Assembly (NCBI GenBank): GCA_033725935.1
Contig: MU867084.1
Location: 124,001 to 188,000 of the forward strand
DNA length: 64,000 nt
Direction of reading: 5' to 3'
Source: Cladorrhinum sp. PSN259
Taxonomy: Eukaryota; Ascomycota; Sordariomycetes; Sordariales; Podosporaceae
Under the pieces are notes generated by a model, which saw nothing but the letters and a program-made list of their open reading frames with translations, was not told the origin of the DNA and did not search any database. The translations under genes were made by a program, and so were the position numbers. Shown here in pieces: positions 10,960 through 22,823 of this stretch (the first letter of the stretch is position 1; every line of letters begins with the position of its first letter).

Positions 10960-13900
10960 ATGCTTGGGCGCAAGGTGACGAGCAATGGCAGCTTTATATG
11001 CCTGCGATGCCGCCTCCAACAACGCCTCCAGTTGAGCAGTGCCGGTGCTGTCAGGCGCCCACCGTTCTCATTTTCTTCATATACAGCCCTCTCCTCATTC
11101 TCTAGCCGCGCAAGCCTGCCGCCGAGATCTCCCTTGTCCCCTCCGAGAACTCACCAGCGATATTTCGCAACTGAATCCGCAGCCGCACCTGAGCCGACTG
11201 AACCAGAAACCAGCGTGCCCGAAACGGTGGACGAGACGGTGGACGAGACGGTGGACGAGACGGTAACCGAGACAGTAACCGAGACAGTAACCGAGACAGT
11301 AACAGAGGCGGCGGCTGAGACGACGACGCCGACAGATAGCTTCTTCGAATTCGAAGCTGGGTTAGAATTCGGCTTGAATAGAGAAAAGTTCATGACCTCG
11401 GCAGAATTCGAGAATGCCTTCAGCGGGAGGAAAAAAGAGGTGCCCGCCTTTGTTGAGCGCGTTCAGACGGGAGACCCGTTGAAACCTGCGGGGATTCGAT
11501 GGTGGAAGAAAAAAAACATGCGTGTCACGACGGTGGGAGAAGATATTCCCATTCCGATTTTGGGGCAGCCAGGCTCGACTCTTGTGATGCGCGAGGTGGA
11601 GAGGCGACCGGCTGGGGTTAGCAGGTATCCCGAATTGGCTCCTGTCGAGCCTGTCCAGCTAGATTTGGACTATATTCTGGCGGGGACAGACGATAGAAAG
11701 GTCACTGTCGAAGAATATCTGCTCAATATCCATGAGATGCAGCCGCAAGACAGCCGTCTCATTAGCACGAAAGAGTTCTTGGAGCTTAAAGATGCTCTTG
11801 TGAAAGGATTTACGGCACCGCAGCTGAGGTCATACATGAAACACTGGGAAACGGCCCAAAAAATCCAAGGACACAATAAACCCAAGAGTGACCGTCCGTG
11901 GGTTGTAGAACGACGGCCGTGGGTCCCAATCATCGAGAATGCTGTGGAAACGCCCGAGCCGGAGCTCTTCGGCTACATCCTGCCAGGAATGACTCCCAAG
12001 GAAAGGGACGCCATTGGGGTGATGCGCACTTGCTGGGATTTGTCAGTCAGAGAGGTAGCCGCAGGCCAAGGTTACTTGGACGTTAGATTCCGTGACGTCG
12101 AATTTGCCCTTCTTACTCGTACGTCCAAATCAGTGCCCCCTTTTTCCAGCATCATTTTAGACTGTATCTGGCTAACCCTTGCCAACCTCCAGTGGGCTCC
12201 AAAATATGGTTGCAACATATTGCGAGAAGATATCTCAAGCCAGGAAAGCAGATCGAACTCTTTCGCCAGTCCAAATTTGCCTCCATCATGGCACCCATGC
12301 ACACCGCATACTCGATCCTGGAGACCATCAACCTGTTCCTTGACAATACTGTCACTGTCAAATTCTCTACGAGCCTCATCTCCTCCTCTCCCCTCCGCCT
12401 CGGACCTGCCATCCTGGATAAACTTGGGCTCATGACCAGCAGTGTCGTTCGCGTGGAACCGTCAGGCAGGGAGGTATGTCACGATTCTCATTCCTAGCCG
12501 TCTGAATGTATAGTTACTAACATGTCTGGTTCTTGAAAACTGCAGATCTCCGTCACTTGGGTTGAATTGCCTGACCACGAGCGGAAGCCCGAACTTGAAG
12601 ATCCAGGTGAGATGGTTTTGCGCCTGTTGAGCTACGCCTATCGTACAAAGCCACGGACTTCTTCCGCTCTTGTAATGGTGCCCGAGGAGATTGATGGCCG
12701 CTATCTCCCTGAAGTTGATTGCGAGCAGAAGCTCCCATGGCAGGAGCGCTTTGCAAAATGGACACGTTGGACTGCCGCCCTCCCCATATCCAGCTCGCAC
12801 ACCGCCAGTATTTCGGTTCGTGGCTCAACTCCAAGTGGCATCATACCTTCAGGCGTGCTCCCCTTTCCCATCGAAGACCCCACCACTGGTCGAGCCTTGC
12901 ATATCAATGGTGACTGGTCCCGCGGGCCACGTACCGAGACAAGTGCAATCTTTGGTCATGTGCTGTTTTCGCACGATGGAACAGAGTCTCCTTTTGTAAC
13001 ACCCGCAACGCAGCCAGTACCCAGCGTTTCCCTCCCTCATACATTCAGCCCTGTCTTGCCATCGGTTCGCGCCCTGTGCTTCCCTACCAATCTTCACGAA
13101 GAAGGCCTTTGGCACACCACCGTCGTCATGCGCTTGATTCCCGCCCCAGATCTCCCCAAGGAAATCGTTGTCTCGGCGCCAGAGCTCGAGATCCGTCTCG
13201 ATGCCGATCACCAGGAGGTCAAGCGCATCATTTCCTTGCGGGCTATCACAGACCAGTGGACCGGAGACGCCCTGTTCCCGGCCTCTCAGGTTGACGTCCA
13301 GTTAAGGCAAACCCGCTTCTACGAACTGCAGGGCAAGGACATTGCGAAGCACACCGAGGCGATCATTCAGTTCTTGGAGGACTCGGACCTGCGTCCTTGG
13401 GAAGGCAAAATTTCCACCCCGCCCAATATTGACAGCGTCCGCCTTCCCCTCAAGTTCTTGTCCCCACTGCCCAGGTCAAAGTCCCTGGACAAGGAGAATG
13501 TTGGTGGAGACCTCATCAACTTGGACTACATGTTCGGCGGACTGGAGATCAGACGCACAATCACGGCCGAGCTTGAGGGGTTGAAGGCGCGGTACACCCA
13601 CATTGAGGGCGGTCACCGCCGCGGCAGGCTCTCCGAGCTTTCACTCGATGCCGTTCCCGTCGACATTTCGAAACTTGTCAAGGGCGTCCCCGAGAAGAAA
13701 AAGCCGGAGGACGAAGCCAAGGTGTTGGAGTCCAAGTACAAGAGGGGCTTGGAGATGACGCACGACCTTGACATTGATGTCGCGGTCGCGGCTCTTGAGA
13801 CTGATGCCTCGGTAGAAAAGAAACTCATCAAAACGGAGTCGGCTGATAGCTCGGCTGCTGCTGCTGCTTCTCCTGCTGCTTCCGATGCTGGTTCTGATAG

Positions 13901-14027
13901 TGCTGCTGCCGCATGGGCCGCCGATAGGACAGTCACCGAGCAAGAGTTCCTCACTGCTGCCTCGAAGATCGCGACGGGAGAATCATGGTTGCATTGGCTT
14001 GGTAAATACAAGGGAACAACACCATGA
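10960..14027 (+). CDS. Mitochondrial inner-membrane regulator, Sls1 family
   Basis: Exons 10960-12118, 12193-12473 and 12546-14027 give about 973 residues. Introns are 74 and 72 nt, and the second has branch CTAAC. The start is the first ATG (MLGRKVTSNGSFICLRCRLQQ). The N-terminus is Arg/Ser-rich without acids up to about residue 69 (QRYFATES), a typical mitochondrial presequence. A Thr/Glu repeat follows at about 88-118, then a long conserved body that includes IWLQHIARRYLKPGKQIELF. The C-terminus has an Ala-rich stretch and ends ESWLHWLGKYKG. Yeast Sls1 is an inner-membrane protein coupling mitochondrial transcription to translation. The match rests on overall architecture and conserved blocks rather than catalytic residues, so function is by family. 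Confidence 0.75.
11223..11305 (+). repeat. Coding 12-bp minisatellite (Thr-Val-Asp/Thr-Glu)
   Basis: Three copies of a GACGAGACGGTG-like unit are followed by about four of an ACCGAGACAGTA-like unit. They encode TVDE then TVTE repeats just after the mitochondrial presequence of the Sls1-type protein. The near-identical DNA suggests recent slippage. Confidence 0.85.
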
Positions 14028-15273
14028 GAAAACAGAACAGACAGACGCATCATATCCCCTTCTAGATAGATTAGTGACGGTGTCATTTCTTTTGGGGTTG
14101 CTTCTTCTCTCTTGTCTTCGTTGCATTTCTTGTATAAATCACGTAACATTACATTAAGTTTTGGGATGGGGAAAAAAGGCGGAATTGCATTTACAGGGTT
14201 ATTAAAAAAATGAAAAGTGGGTGGGAGGTTCATAGGTGGTTTTATGTGGGAGTAAATATGAAATAGATGTATGTAGTAGTGTAAAGGTTTTTTTTGGGTT
14301 TTTTTATACATACATTACGATGGTATGGCGCGCAAATCTTTCATCCTACTCTCCTACCTCCCTGCATAGGAACTTGTAAATCCTTAAATAACCTCCCTCT
14401 CCTGTTCGTGTCTTGTCTAAAAAAAAATATTTAATTTAACCGGATGAGTGATGTATCGTACCAAATTTTCACGGCATATAGTCTAAATATCAAGCTACAT
14501 ACCTATTTTTTTTTCACTAAACCCTTTGGCCCCAGCAAGAAAATCCGCTTCACTTCCAACAAAGGGGCGCAATAATATAAAAGCTAGAATCACCATTGGC
14601 GAAAAAATGAAGCAATCAGCTTGGTTCTGTGATGTTGGTGACATCAAGGGCAAAAAATGACTGGAGTTGACCCGGAACGCCTACCTGTAGAGACTTGACT
14701 CCACAGAAAGAAAAGAGGATCACAGGAGATGGATGAATATAAAATATCCAGTGCAGACTGTTTTATTCCATCGTGGGTAGAAACAAATAGTAAAGCGTAA
14801 GAGCAGGTCAGGTGTTGTCAGTAAAGCATCTAGTATATAGCTTGGGAGAGAGGGGCGTGGGGGATGACTTGGAAGGTAGTATGGGAAGACACCAAGGGAG
14901 GACTCAAGATGGGCTCAACCACGGGATGGGCAGGCAAAGAGGGGACGGACATGACAAAGATATTGGATTCATAACACAGCAAGATGAAACACATTCACAT
15001 ATAAAGCTAGCAAGTGGAAGATCATAACGTTCGTGATCACCTCTAAGGGACTCTATTTTGTACTAAAGCACAATGAGAAGTTTTTGAATCGCAGAAAAAA
15101 CCCATGATACCATATTCCCCCTCGTTATGTGCCCTGCCAAAATGACCGATGCTTATAGCAAGCGAAAAGATCCGTAGCGCCTACACCAAATGGGCGACGC
15201 GTTCCTGTCGGTAGGCGGTATAGCCCACAGCCCTGGAAGTGAATTTTTTTTGTTTGTTGTGTCAAGAAGCAAT
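14028..15273. other. Convergent intergenic region
   Basis: This region holds the 3' ends of the sls1-type gene and tef1. It is A/T-rich with T-runs and scattered AATAAA-like words. No coding gene or RNA gene is recognised. Confidence 0.6.
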
Positions 15274-17065
15274 TTACTTCTTGCCACCAGCCTTGGCAGC
15301 GGACTTGGTGACCTTGCCACTGGAGGCAGCGGCCTTCTCGACCTTCTTGATGACACCGACGGCAACGGTCTGACGCATGTCACGGACGGCGAAACGACCG
15401 AGGGGAGGGTACTCAGTGAAAGCCTCAACGCACATGGGCTTGGAGGGAATCATCTTGACGATAGCGGCATCACCGGACTTGATGAACTTGGGAGAGTCCT
15501 CAACGGACTTACCAGTACGGCGATCAATCTTCTGCAGGAGCTCAGCGAACTTGCAGGCGATGTGGGCAGTGTGGCAATCGAGGACGGGAGCGTAACCAGC
15601 ACCGACCTGGCCGGGGTGGTTGAGGACGATGACCTGGGCCTCGAAAGAAGCGGCACCCTGGGGAGGGTCGTTCTTGGAGTCACCAGCGACGTTGCCACGA
15701 CGAATCTCCTTAACGGAGACGTTCTTGACGTTGAAGCCAACGTTGTCACCGGGAACACCCTCGGTAAGCTGCTCGTGGTGCATCTCGACGGACTTGACTT
15801 CAGTGGTGACGTTGGAAGGAGCGAAGGTAACGACCATACCGGGCTTCAGGATACCAGTCTCGATACGGCCGACGGGAACAGTTCCAATACCACCGATCTT
15901 GTACACATCCTGAAGGGGAAGACGGAGGGGCTTGTCGGTGGGGCGCTTGGGCTGCTCAATGGCGTCAATGGCCTCGAGGAGGGTCTTGCCGGAGACCTTG
16001 CCACCCTTGATCTCCTTCTCCCAACCCTTGTACCAGGGGCAGTTGGCGGAAACCTCAAGCATGTTGTCGCCGTTGAAGCCGGAGATGGGGACGAAGGCAA
16101 CGGTCTTGGGGTTGTAGCCGACCTTCTTGATGAAGTTGGAGGTCTCCTTGATGATCTCTTGGAAGCGGGCCTCGGACCACTTGGTGGTGTCCATCTTGTT
16201 GATGGCAACGATGAGCTGCTTGACACCGAGGGTGTAGGCGAGGAGAGCGTGCTCGCGGGTCTGGCCATCCTTGGAGATACCAGCCTCGAACTCACCAGTA
16301 CCGGCGGCAATGATGAGAATAGCGCAATCGGCCTGGGAAGTACCAGTAATCATGTTCTTGATGAAATCACGATGGCCGGGGGCATCTGTGCAGGAAGAGG
16401 TTAGCAAGATGTTGTGTGTTCATGATGAGTGGTATATGTAGCAACATACCGATGACGGTGACATAGTACTTGGGAGTCTCGAACTTCCAGAGGGCGATAT
16501 CGATGGTGATACCACGCTCACGCTCGGCCTTGAGCTTGTCAAGAACCCACGCATACTTGAAGGAGCCCTTGCCGAGCTCAGCAGCTTCCTGTTGAGATTG
16601 TCAGTGACAGTTCAGGTGCCAGTGTTATTGACGAGGGCAGTTGGATCGCGGGGTTGATGGGCCCGTGCGCCGAAAATTTTTATCGACTTTGTGCGCCCCT
16701 CCCCCACCAAGATAAGGGAGGGCTGCACAAAGCGAAATGGCGGGAAAAGCCACGGACGGCGAAAATGGGAAATGCGAGCAAAACTCGGGATGTGGTCGAG
16801 GTGATGAATGAATTGAAGGAATCAAGTGAAACTGACCTTCTCGAACTTCTCGATGGTACGCTTGTCAATACCACCGCACTTGTAGATCAAGTGACCGGTA
16901 GTGGTAGACTTGCCGGAGTCGACGTGTCCGATGACGACGACGTTGATGTGAGCCTTCTCCTCCTTACTGTTGCAAGTGGTTAGCAATGATGTTTAGTGAG
17001 TGCGCCTCGATATCGCAATGCGAAATCGATGCTGCGATGCTGCGATGATCGATGACTTACCCCAT
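15274..17065 (-). CDS. Translation elongation factor 1-alpha
   Basis: Four exons on the minus strand, 17065-17061, 16966-16837, 16588-16450 and 16385-15274, give 461 residues. Introns are 94, 248 and 64 nt. The first coding exon is only ATGGG and splices to give MGKEEKAHINVVVIGHVDSG. GTP-binding motifs are GHVDSGKS (about 14-21), DAPGH (about 91-95) and NKMD (about 153-156). The three-domain body is complete and ends in a Lys/Ala-rich tail. It delivers aminoacyl-tRNA to the ribosome as the GTP complex. Codon choice is strongly biased to C-ending codons, as expected for a very highly expressed gene. A CACTCTTGCAG acceptor-like sequence about 65 nt upstream of the ATG suggests a 5' leader intron. 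Identification is certain. Confidence 0.98.
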
Positions 17066-20000
17066 TTTGGCGGTTGTGACTTTCTTGACGGAAAGTTGAA
17101 AAGTGGCGACTTGCGCTTGGGAACTGCAAGAGTGTCAGATAATGAAGCTGGTCAAGAAGTAGATGACCTTGTTGAAGAAAGAGATGAACTGACTGTAAAG
17201 TGGCAGTAGATTGCTCGAATCAGGTATGCCGACGAGGGAAGGAAAAGGGAAAGAAAGTTGAAAATTTGAGGAGGGGGACAGATTTTAAAGGCAAGGTCGA
17301 AGGAGGGGCTGCCGCCTGGTGGGGTTGGAGGGGCAGGTCCAATGAGTGGGTCCAGCTGCAGAACACAAAAATTTCAATCAAAGTGGGGCTAACCCTCATA
17401 TCTCCTCGCTAGTCATTGGTCCATGGTTCATGCCGCGCCTTGCCGCCCCGCCGTCAGGCTGCGCAGCTTGCATTGTACCGAATTATTCCAAGCAAGTACC
17501 TTCCACCTCAGCCAAAACTGGAGCGTTGATGAAATGGGCAGGCATTTCTACTCAAAGTTTCAAAGTAAGTCACTATCCGCTCAACGTCACTGAGTGGGAT
17601 ATTTCTGACGCTGACGACACATATGGAAATTGTTGCCCCTCACGAGAATTCTGATGCTTCAAAAAAGTGCCCCTCATTCTGAACTTTTTTTTGGCGGCAC
17701 CATGGCAACCGGTAAGCCCCTCCTTCATGCCAATCCCTGTTAACTTGCTTCGAGACCCTGTCCATCACTAGGGCCTGTCTGGTGCGACCACGATATCACC
17801 AAGAGCACAATCGGCGATGTTGAGAGACCACGAGACGTTGTATTTGTTAGCGGTGACTGCCTGGTACATGCGGCTTTGCTGGCGCATGCTGTTTCGAGCC
17901 CAACATCGACGATACAACAATAGAGCTTGAACTGATTCTATCCCTCGGCGTGAGTCAACCTCCCATTCGTGTCTCACCTGCCGCCAGCGGCTTGGCAGTA
18001 ATCTCTGTGGCGCCGGTCTCCAAAAGTGTCCTCTCCGATATCCCTACGGCGTCACAGCATCCACGACGAACTTCCTGTCGTTCGTCAATTTAGCACGAAA
18101 CACATGGGTTTGATCAGACTTTGGCACGACGGAAGCGGGGTACTTGTCGCTGCTTACCGCGGAAGGTGGCAAGAGGACTGGATGCTGCCTCGTTTCAGCC
18201 AATGGCAATGCGACATGCGGTTTCATCGAGGCGAATTCATCGCGCGCCACTTGTGAAAATCACCGCACGAAGAGCTTTTCTTTTCTTCTCCACCCCAAGC
18301 TCAACATTTGAGAGCCCTGGGACCAGAGTGAAAGTCTCTTGACCGACCACAGCCGTCCAGGCCGTTCCTTGACCCATTGACAAGATGAAATTTCTGGTCG
18401 CTGAAAGGCAAGAGGCTCCTTGATAGATGGGTTAGGGTTGATCTGGTTGACTTCTCGCTGGCTCCCAGCGATGCTACCTTGGCTGCTTCCACATTATGTA
18501 ATAGAACTCCAACTTTCATGAGCCTCACTGCCAAGATCTTAACGGCATTGCTTCAAGCTTTTTTGAGCCGAGCATCACTTCGAGCTTCGGAGCCCCACTG
18601 GTTCCAGTGAGCAGCTTTCGTCAGGGCAACCATGGGGCCCAACCTCATGCTGGTTCGCCACAGAACGATCTGGGATTCGATCGAGAACTTCTCTGCGAGG
18701 CATGGATACCCACGTCCCCCATGGCCAGTCCATTCCGTTATCTCATTCGCTGGCTGCAGAGCGTCGACTAACACCACTACCACCTGCGTACGACAGTTTC
18801 ACCAGGCCAAGCCTCCTCCTTATGCAGCCTTCTTTGCCTGAACCCTTTTGGTAATGCTGGAAATGCAAACTCGACGTAATTAGGTTCCCTTGACGGTACG
18901 AAAGGGCCGCCGGCAGCTGAAAGAGCCAACCGGGTGAACAGCCGCAATCTCAGACCCCGGATCCACCTCGAAGCTTGTCACAAAGAAAGTCTCCGGTACT
19001 GGCAATAATAGAACGGGGTTGTGGATTCATCGGGCTGAAAGGGAGTCACCGGCCATATAAAGACAGAAAGGCAGGCTGACAACCTTGTCGGTCACTTCGG
19101 CAAGCTTCTTGGTTTTGGTCTTGTCCTGGAAACGAGCTCAATTCTTCTGAAGGAGTGCTCAGGGGAACTTCCTTTCATGTGCTCCACTTCAAGTCCAATA
19201 AGGTAGCCCTCTGGAATATTTGGTAGAGGCACTTTTAGTATGTGATATATATCATAGAGAGCCCTATTCAGAATTCAGCTGAGTATATTACGTATCTTGT
19301 GGAAGTATAAAATCCGCCTAAAGTTGCACTCACAAGCGGGTTCCTCTCCCTCTCTCTGGCTCAGCACAGGCGCAGCACTTTAATCGGTGCTAAGTCTAAG
19401 TTTGTGCCACTCTGAAAGTCGATCAGCTCTGCCCCACCCTCATCAGTTAAACTGAAAAAAAAAAAAAAGCAAAAGTTTCTGGTTCTGTCGTCTGCGCCAT
19501 GTGCAAGGAGCACTTACATCACGCTGTGTCTGGTGATGGGTCCTCAGAACCCAAATTCGTTTTACTTTTAGGCACATTTGATGGTTTAGTCGATACGCCA
19601 CAGCGCAAGATATCGTCTCATGACTTGTATGCCTCAGCTACTTCACGTTGGTTGACTCACTCATTACTTGCAAAAGAGGTGGGGAGATAAACCGCTTTGT
19701 TCTTTTTACTTCCTACGGGGCTATGATTTGGCGGATTTTGTTGGCTTTGTTGGTAACCCTCAGTTTAAGTTTCAGAGATATGGACGGGAGTTGTAGAAGT
19801 ATGTACAAAATTTATTTTTATCAAAGCTACACTTTTATTACCTTTTATGAAGCCTAAAATTTCGTTCCCTCCATCCCCCCAAGTTTGTATATTGACCACT
19901 TTGCCATGTGGTTGAATAAATTGTTTCAGGCAACCATCACTGATAAAAGTTCAGGAACAAACCTGGAAGGGCCGGGACGGTTCTCGTGTTTCGAAGTTTA

Positions 20001-21347
20001 TTGAAAGAGGAGGAAGGGAGGGTTGGTTGCTTGCTTGGGGAGAAAGCCAAAATGAGTTATAGATGAGCATGTATCTCCTCTTCTTTGTAGCCGTAAATTA
20101 GGATTGCGAGGAGACCTTTGATGTTAGCAAAACAAGAGATAGACACCAAATTCAGTGAGTTTCTTATGCATACTCCCAGTAGAGCTGCAGAGATCATCAA
20201 GAGGGGGGGGGGGGGTGGTTATGTGAAACGAGGTTACGGAAGATTACTATTAATTACTACTATGACAAAAAGCAAGAAAAGCAGTAAAAGCAAAACTAAA
20301 TGAACAAATAGATAAGCTGTCACTTTTCTCATTCCAAAATACTTATTTTATTGTAATCCACTGTAGAACTATCCATCTACTTTCTTAAACGTTTCTTTGA
20401 GACAAGATGGACCCAAAACAGCCCAGATTCGTCAACAAACGGCAAACCTAGGTAGTATAATTCAGATGTATCTGACTGAGTTGGCTGAGGTGGAGAAGAG
20501 TATACAGACAGACCGTCTGACTAGATTGACACAAGGAGAAAGGTATGAAACAATTACTAAAATAATCCTTGAGGGGAAAAAAAAGGGAGAGAAAGAGAGA
20601 GATTTAAAACATAGGTTTAACTGCCATAGTCAGGTGTGAAAATAATGAATCTATAGGCGGTTGAAGAGTGAAGTCCCAAACAGGCAAAAATCAGCAATAA
20701 GCTAGATACCTCTTGTTCAATCGGCATGAAAAGTAAATTTGCCTTTGAGATGGTACTTAGTTCCGTGTCGGGTGCTAGAAAACAGGGATGCGTAATCTAA
20801 CATTGTAACATACTGCCGAGATTCAAGTATTAGTGTTGAGAAACTGCGTTAATATTGTGTTGATGTGTTGAAGGCTGGCAGATGATGCTGCTAGGCTGAT
20901 CAAGATTCTCCCTAAACTCATTATACACGAAGTAGGTAGGGGAAACGAAGGAAGGGGGAGGGGGATTGTGTTGGCTTCATCCAGCCCTTATGTTCAGGTT
21001 TTGCATTTATGAAGTTCTGATGTAGACCCAAACGAGCACCTATTTAAACAGACAGACGGAGATGTCATCTTTAACCGTCATCATCCTATTCTAAACCCAG
21101 GCGTATTTATATTTTCTTTTTCTAGCTGTAACCGATGGGTGTAATACTACTCTCTTAAAGCGTATTCTTTATATAGATTCAGAAGCCTATAAAAAAAAGG
21201 GCGCAAGCAAATATTGTGGTTTGCGCACCCCTTTCTACCACCCGGCGAACAATTCTGCCTTCACTCAGCTCAGCACAGAGGAGAAATAAAACTCAAAGAA
21301 AGCAACAATCAAAGGCCACTGAAAGCTTACCGACAGCCATCAAAATC
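17066..21347. other. 4.3-kb gene-poor region
   Basis: The left end is the promoter and leader of tef1, and the right end is the 3' flank of SER2. No protein family or structural RNA is recognised. Visible items are AP-1/CPC1-type heptamers TGAGTCA (17951-17957) and TGACTCA (19653-19659), a TATAAAA at 19306, a 63-codon ATG frame at 19499-19690, and a G-run near 20204-20215. A long noncoding transcript or decayed gene cannot be excluded. Confidence 0.5.
19306..19312 (+). promoter_or_regulatory. TATA-box-like site in the gene-poor region
   Basis: TATAAAA lies about 190 bp before an ATG that opens a 63-codon frame (19499-19690). No recognised product follows, so this is only a candidate promoter. 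Confidence 0.25.
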
Positions 21348-22823
21348 TTAAGCAGACAGCAGAGCAATCTCCTCCTGGTTGAAGCCAAAGAGGTAAAGCA
21401 AGTCCAACAGAGTATTACCGTTGAGGCGAGCCGAAGCCTCCATCTGGACCCTTGGCTTCGCGTTCCAGGCAACTCCCAAGCCGGCAGCCTCCATCATGAG
21501 CAGGTCGTTGGCACCATCACCCACGGCAACCACCTGCTCCAGCGGGATATTCTCGCGCTGAGCAATCTCCCTGAGCAGTTCCCTCTTGCGCTCAGCACCA
21601 ACAATACGGCCCTTGACCTCACCGGTAAGCTTTCCTGTCGCTTCATCAATGTACACCTCGTTAGCATGGGCGTAATCAATGCCCAACTCCTTGGCCAGCC
21701 AGCTGGTCAGTGGCAAGAATCCACCAGAGAGCACTGCAGTCTTGACGCCCAGCCGCTTGAGCGCCTTGAGGAGCGGTCTCACTCCGTTAGTGACGTCCAG
21801 AACAGGCCGGAGCTCATCGAACAATGTCCCAGGCAGACCAGTAAGCAGCTTCACGCGCTCACGGAACGCACTGTCGAACTCGAGCTCTCCCATCATGGCC
21901 CGGTGGGTGATATCTGCGACGCGCGCCGCGAGGTCAGGCGGGTCCTTGATGGTAGCAGCGAGCAGGTCAATGACCTCCTGAGTGATGAGTGTGCTGTCCA
22001 TATCAAAGACAACCAATCGCGGATACCGGCGCCATAACGTGTCGCTTCTCAACGCGACGTCGACGTTCCATTCCCTCTCAAAGCGGTAGATGAGCTCATG
22101 CTTGCGCAAGTCCCCAAGGGGAAGGTAGTCGACCGCAGGCGCAGGGGAAAGAGTGAGCTCAACAACTGTTGGGTGACGTTCTCCTGGGTGAGAGTTATCA
22201 AGCTTGAGGCAACGGTGCGAGGAGCTCATGTCATTAGCGCCAGCGGGCAGCGGGAAGGTTGACATGAGGTGCAGAAAAGCTGCGACGCACATCGGGGAGA
22301 CATGGGAGCCGTAGAGGTGGTCGAGAGGCTCAGGCTCGTTGGTAGGGGGCTCCAGGGGAAAGCTGTCGAGGCTGCTGGTCGGGGCCATGGTGGGGGGAAT
22401 GTCGGACTCGGCGGCGCCCAAGGATGGAGACTGGTCACCCTGGGGGGAAGTTTGACGCTTCGGTGAGGGGATCGCATTGGAGATTCTGGGTGCGCTTGAC
22501 TTGTAAAAGAGGGTTGCGATGAGGCGATTGGTGCTAGCTCCTGGCAGAGGAGTGCAGTTCGGGTGTGAGAGCTCGTGGCTCAGACCACTATCGACAATGG
22601 TCGGGGGGTTCTCCGCCGAGGGAATGCCCCTGAAGGAAGATGCCTCGCGCGGGGGCGTGACACTGGTCGCTTGGAGGTCCTCAACAACGGTATCGATGCC
22701 ATAGTGATTCTCGGGCTTGTTGGGCGGGCGATACTGTTGGTGCTCGCGGAGGAATGAACTGCTGCGCATGGCCGAGGTCATGGAGGGCCTCGCCTGCTTG
22801 TTGGGGTTTTGTTGATCGGCCAT
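21348..22823 (-). CDS. Phosphoserine phosphatase (SER2/SerB type)
   Basis: A single exon gives 491 residues. The HAD-type catalytic motif FDMDSTL has its nucleophile and acid at D274 and D276. Motif II is in VLSGGF (366-370) and motif III is GDGAND (435-440). The enzyme removes phosphate from O-phospho-L-serine, the last step of serine synthesis, in the cytosol. The first ~170 residues are Ser/Pro-rich and poorly conserved. Residues ~175-265 look like the regulatory N-terminal domain seen in fungal homologues. Fungal SerB proteins often carry such an extension, so the first ATG is kept. Later in-frame Met codons (for example residue 15) cannot be excluded. It is divergent from the PAPS reductase gene. 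Confidence 0.93.
   Translation of the reverse strand: MADQQNPNKQARPSMTSAMRSSSFLREHQQYRPPNKPENHYGIDTVVEDLQATSVTPPREASSFRGIPSAENPPTIVDSGLSHELSHPNCTPLPGASTNRLIATLFYKSSAPRISNAIPSPKRQTSPQGDQSPSLGAAESDIPPTMAPTSSLDSFPLEPPTNEPEPLDHLYGSHVSPMCVAAFLHLMSTFPLPAGANDMSSSHRCLKLDNSHPGERHPTVVELTLSPAPAVDYLPLGDLRKHELIYRFEREWNVDVALRSDTLWRRYPRLVVFDMDSTLITQEVIDLLAATIKDPPDLAARVADITHRAMMGELEFDSAFRERVKLLTGLPGTLFDELRPVLDVTNGVRPLLKALKRLGVKTAVLSGGFLPLTSWLAKELGIDYAHANEVYIDEATGKLTGEVKGRIVGAERKRELLREIAQRENIPLEQVVAVGDGANDLLMMEAAGLGVAWNAKPRVQMEASARLNGNTLLDLLYLFGFNQEEIALLSA

Noticed and set aside
15190..16404. 404-codon open frame antisense to tef1
   Set aside because: It is a by-product of the strong codon bias of tef1. Its sequence is a Leu/Gly/Asp-rich mirror with no domain.
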